Source: Tenericutes bacterium MZ-XQ (GTDB lineage Bacteria > Bacillota_I > Bacilli_A > Acholeplasmatales > Acholeplasmataceae). From it: DNA of 64,000 bases. Positions 62,114-64,000 of the stretch are shown piece by piece. Both the position numbers and the translations under genes were made by a program. Every line of letters starts with the position of its first letter. The stretch's first letter is position 1. The notes under the pieces were generated by a model. That model was not told the origin of the DNA, ran no database searches, and saw only the letters and a program-made list of their open reading frames with translations. The stretch is taken from contig CP017950.1 in assembly GCA_002838205.1 (NCBI GenBank), positions 434,001-498,000 of the forward strand, written 5' to 3'.

Positions 62114-63064
62114 CTAAACATAAGATTCATAGGGTCTTTGTGTCATCATGATGCGCATATTGCCTTTAAATACAATTTCTTCTACCCTCTCTTGTCCAGT
62201 AAGGATAAAATGGTCTCCTTTTTTGATTTCATGATTATTGACATAACCATGACCTTCTAATACACTGCATAACTGATATTTATGCGTTTTTAATACAAAT
62301 GATTGTTTAACATCTACACGAGTTAATTCAAAATATTCATTTTTAATATAGTGATATAAATCATATGATTCATGATTTATGAACTTTACATCAACATCAA
62401 TGTCTTTAGAAGGCAAATCAATCACATCTAAAGCTTTATCTAAATGCAAGTCTCTTTTCTTACCATGATCATCTTTTCTATCATAATCGTATATTCTATA
62501 GGTTGTATCTGATGATTGTTGTACTTCATATATCAAAGAACCTTTACCAATCGCATGTACTTTTTTAGCTGGAATATAGATAAAATCATCTTTTTTGATT
62601 TGTCTTGTTTTCCATAAAGACAAATCATTTTGTTTAATCTTTTCAATAAACTCCTGTTTTGTAAGTGCATAATGACCATCAATGATGATTGCATCTTCAT
62701 CGGCATCTATCACATACCAGCACTCAGTTTTTCCATAATCATTTTCATGTGTCATGGCATACTGATCATCTGGATGTACTTGAATTGATAAATCATCATT
62801 CGCATCTAAAATCTTGACGAGAAGTGGAAATCTATCACTTGGATCATTGTTAAATAATTGAGTTTTAAAGTTACTAAATAAATCATCTAACTTCATACCC
62901 TCATAAGGACCATTTAAGACTTTAGATGATCCATGTTGATGTCCAGATATAGCCCAGCACTCACCAATAGGTTTATCTTTTATTGGATAATTAAACACTT
63001 TTTTTAATTTTTGCCCACCCCATATACGTTCTTTAAATATAGGTTCTAAGAATAATATTTCCAT
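62114..63064 (-). CDS. manA: Mannose-6-phosphate isomerase, class I
   Basis: Zinc enzyme of about 316 residues interconverting mannose-6- and fructose-6-phosphate. ATG at 63064 has AAGGAG seven bases upstream; a longer TTG reading is unlikely. The zinc ligands are in LSIQVHPDDQYA (Gln and His), KTECWYVID (Glu) and PAKKVHAIG (His). WGGQKL near the start is also a hallmark. Adjacent to the glycerate-glycoside operon, it may process a mannose unit released from a mannosylglucosylglycerate-like compound. Confidence 0.93.
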   Translation of the reverse strand: MEILFLEPIFKERIWGGQKLKKVFNYPIKDKPIGECWAISGHQHGSSKVLNGPYEGMKLDDLFSNFKTQLFNNDPSDRFPLLVKILDANDDLSIQVHPDDQYAMTHENDYGKTECWYVIDADEDAIIIDGHYALTKQEFIEKIKQNDLSLWKTRQIKKDDFIYIPAKKVHAIGKGSLIYEVQQSSDTTYRIYDYDRKDDHGKKRDLHLDKALDVIDLPSKDIDVDVKFINHESYDLYHYIKNEYFELTRVDVKQSFVLKTHKYQLCSVLEGHGYVNNHEIKKGDHFILTGQERVEEIVFKGNMRIMMTQRPYESYV

Positions 63065-63085
63065 CTTTACTCCTTTTCTTACAAA

Positions 63086-63106
63086 ACGGATCAAATTGAT
63101 CCGTTA
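63086..63106. repeat. Inverted repeat between SGNH hydrolase and manA
   Basis: AACGGATCAAATTGATCCGTT is a near-perfect palindrome of 21 bp spanning the SGNH hydrolase stop. On the minus strand only four T follow, so it is at best a weak terminator; it may be an RNA stabilising hairpin or operator. Confidence 0.5.
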
Positions 63107-63799
63107 TTTTTTTAAATATGGTTGAATAACTTTTGAAACCACTTCATATCCTTCTTGATTCAAATGAAGCCCTTCTAATGAATAATCCGGATTTAAAACA
63201 TCTTCATTAATCAGTTTATCATAAATATTAATGAATGTAATCCCTTGAATTGTTTTTATTAAGCTGTTTGTTTTTTGAATGTTTTCATTAGTTCTTCTGC
63301 CTACAGTGGTCTTATCCATAAGCGGATTGACTGGATAAAGAGAAATCAAATAGATTTCAGTCTTTTTAAAATGTGTTCTGATATGTGTAACAACTTCACT
63401 GATACGCTTATAAATCTCATCAGGTGTAGCTTCTAATAGTTCTAAATCATTAGTCCCCATCTGAATAAATACTTGAGATGGTTTTAACTCATCAATTGAA
63501 ACATCTAACCTTTTTAATAAACCTTCAGTTGTATCTCCACCAATACCTCTATTATAGACATGATATCCTTTAAAATATTCATGAACATTGAAATCTTGAG
63601 TAATTGAATCCCCAACAAAAACAATACCATCTGGTTTTGCATGTTTATTCAAAGACTTAAAAGCTTTAACTTTTGAATCAAAACCAAACTTAAACAGCAT
63701 CTCAAAAAAAGCTTGACTTGCTTTTTTAAAACCATATCTATATCCGATGTAAAATATAACTGGCATCAAACAAATAAGCCCTATAATCGCATATATCAT
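63104..63799 (-). CDS. Membrane-anchored SGNH/GDSL-type hydrolase
   Basis: Esterase/acetyl-hydrolase-like protein of 231 residues. An N-terminal hydrophobic helix (~2-22) followed by RYGFKK makes it membrane-anchored, with the catalytic domain probably outside. SGNH blocks are intact: VFVGDSITQDF (Ser), RGIGGD (Gly), FIQMGTNDLELL (Asn) and YSLEGLHLNQEGY with the Asp-x-x-His equivalent at E-G-L-H-L-N. It likely deacylates a carbohydrate; the exact substrate is unknown. It precedes manA in the same direction. Confidence 0.85.
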   Translation of the reverse strand: MIYAIIGLICLMPVIFYIGYRYGFKKASQAFFEMLFKFGFDSKVKAFKSLNKHAKPDGIVFVGDSITQDFNVHEYFKGYHVYNRGIGGDTTEGLLKRLDVSIDELKPSQVFIQMGTNDLELLEATPDEIYKRISEVVTHIRTHFKKTEIYLISLYPVNPLMDKTTVGRRTNENIQKTNSLIKTIQGITFINIYDKLINEDVLNPDYSLEGLHLNQEGYEVVSKVIQPYLKK

Positions 63800-63803
63800 A
63801 CTA

Positions 63804-64000
63804 TCATCTCACATGTGCTTTGATCACTTTACAACCCTTTGGATCTAAGCATTTCATCTTTACTTTTTGTATCTTAGCAGGCATAATAAATGTTTCGGCA
63901 TAATGAACTTCATAATCGTCAAAACTATGATCTAAACTCATGATTTTAGCATGTGTGCCTTCAACTAAGTTACCCACATTAACACTACCTTTTAGATCTA
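63804..64000 (-). CDS. C-terminal fragment of a CDS entering from outside the window
   Basis: A minus-strand frame is open from base 64000 to TGA at 63804-63806 (64 codons), so the start lies beyond the window. The tail reads EGTHAKIMSLDHSFDDYEVH then YAETFIMPAKI, a cupin-like stretch similar to the C-terminus of long class I mannose-6-phosphate-isomerase-type or related cupin proteins. Its stop precedes the SGNH gene start by 5 bp, so they share an operon. The function is a guess. Confidence 0.55.
   Translation of the reverse strand, partial: DLKGSVNVGNLVEGTHAKIMSLDHSFDDYEVHYAETFIMPAKIQKVKMKCLDPKGCKVIKAHVR

Noticed and set aside
1-64000. Mycoplasma-type genetic code
   Set aside because: TGA ends several clear genes (for example at 55316 and 63804) and TGG codes for Trp.

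Overview
The window is AT-rich, compactly coded chromosomal DNA from a fermentative low-GC bacterium of the Firmicutes/Tenericutes type. TGG encodes tryptophan and TGA serves as a stop (for example at 55316 and 63804), so a Mycoplasma/Spiroplasma code is excluded. Lipobox-type solute-binding proteins, [FeFe]-hydrogenase-type proteins with Rex, a LacI-regulated alpha-glucoside operon and a glucosylglycerate-type catabolic operon would suit an Acholeplasma/Izemoplasma-like or related lineage. That placement is an inference; no rRNA or tRNA gene is visible in the window.

Layout. (1) 1-4850, minus strand: LacI regulator, GH13 alpha-glucosidase, sugar-binding lipoprotein and the start of an ABC permease, with LacI-type operators. 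(2) 5030-10911, minus: a redox/hydrogen module of Rex, APH-like kinase, thioredoxin-like [2Fe-2S] protein, HydS-like sensory hydrogenase homologue with PAS domain, SpoIIE/PP2C phosphatase and a group B-type [FeFe] hydrogenase. (3) 11031-14807: LysR regulator, GNAT, a probable ADP-ribosyltransferase and a P-loop kinase-like protein. (4) 14956-18105: guaB-guaA behind a guanine-type purine riboswitch with its terminator and promoter. (5) 18337-37784, minus: a Wzx/Wzy-type polysaccharide cluster encoding a full UDP-ManNAc3NAcA route (WbpA, B, E, a LpxD-like acyltransferase, WbpI), RmlA/B/C, an initiating PglC-like transferase, glycosyltransferases, flippase and polymerase. A winged-helix/Rossmann regulator heads it. 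(6) 37957-51685: a mobile, defence-like region. An IS3-family element has cut off a tyrosine recombinase gene. It is followed by an XRE regulator, two overlapping large serine recombinases, a DUF262/HNH protein, a two-gene NdpA-like plus RelA/SpoT-like unit, a papain-like protein pair, a possible structured RNA, an AbiEi-like protein and long gene-poor stretches with repeats. (7) 52021-61803, minus: CdaR regulator, ABC importer, GT4 glycosyltransferase, GH13_18 phosphorylase of the glucosylglycerate type and glycerate kinase, followed by mannose-6-phosphate isomerase, an SGNH hydrolase and a truncated gene at the edge.

How the parts fit. Region 7 reads as uptake and phosphorolysis of a glycerate-containing glycoside to glucose-1-phosphate and glycerate, then 2-phosphoglycerate, under a diacid/glycerate-sensing CdaR. 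Region 5 makes an acidic diamino-sugar-containing surface polysaccharide. Region 2 probably disposes of, and senses, reducing power as H2.

The least explained item is the translationally coupled pair at 46879-48887, a YejK/NdpA-like nucleoid protein and a RelA/SpoT-fold nucleotidyltransferase, beside a DUF262 gene and recombinases. I rate it the best candidate for an undescribed (defence or toxin-antitoxin-like) system. An imperfect inverted 29/33-bp repeat at 18296-18328 and 51657-51685 brackets regions 5 and 6, suggesting that this ~33 kb may be one island.
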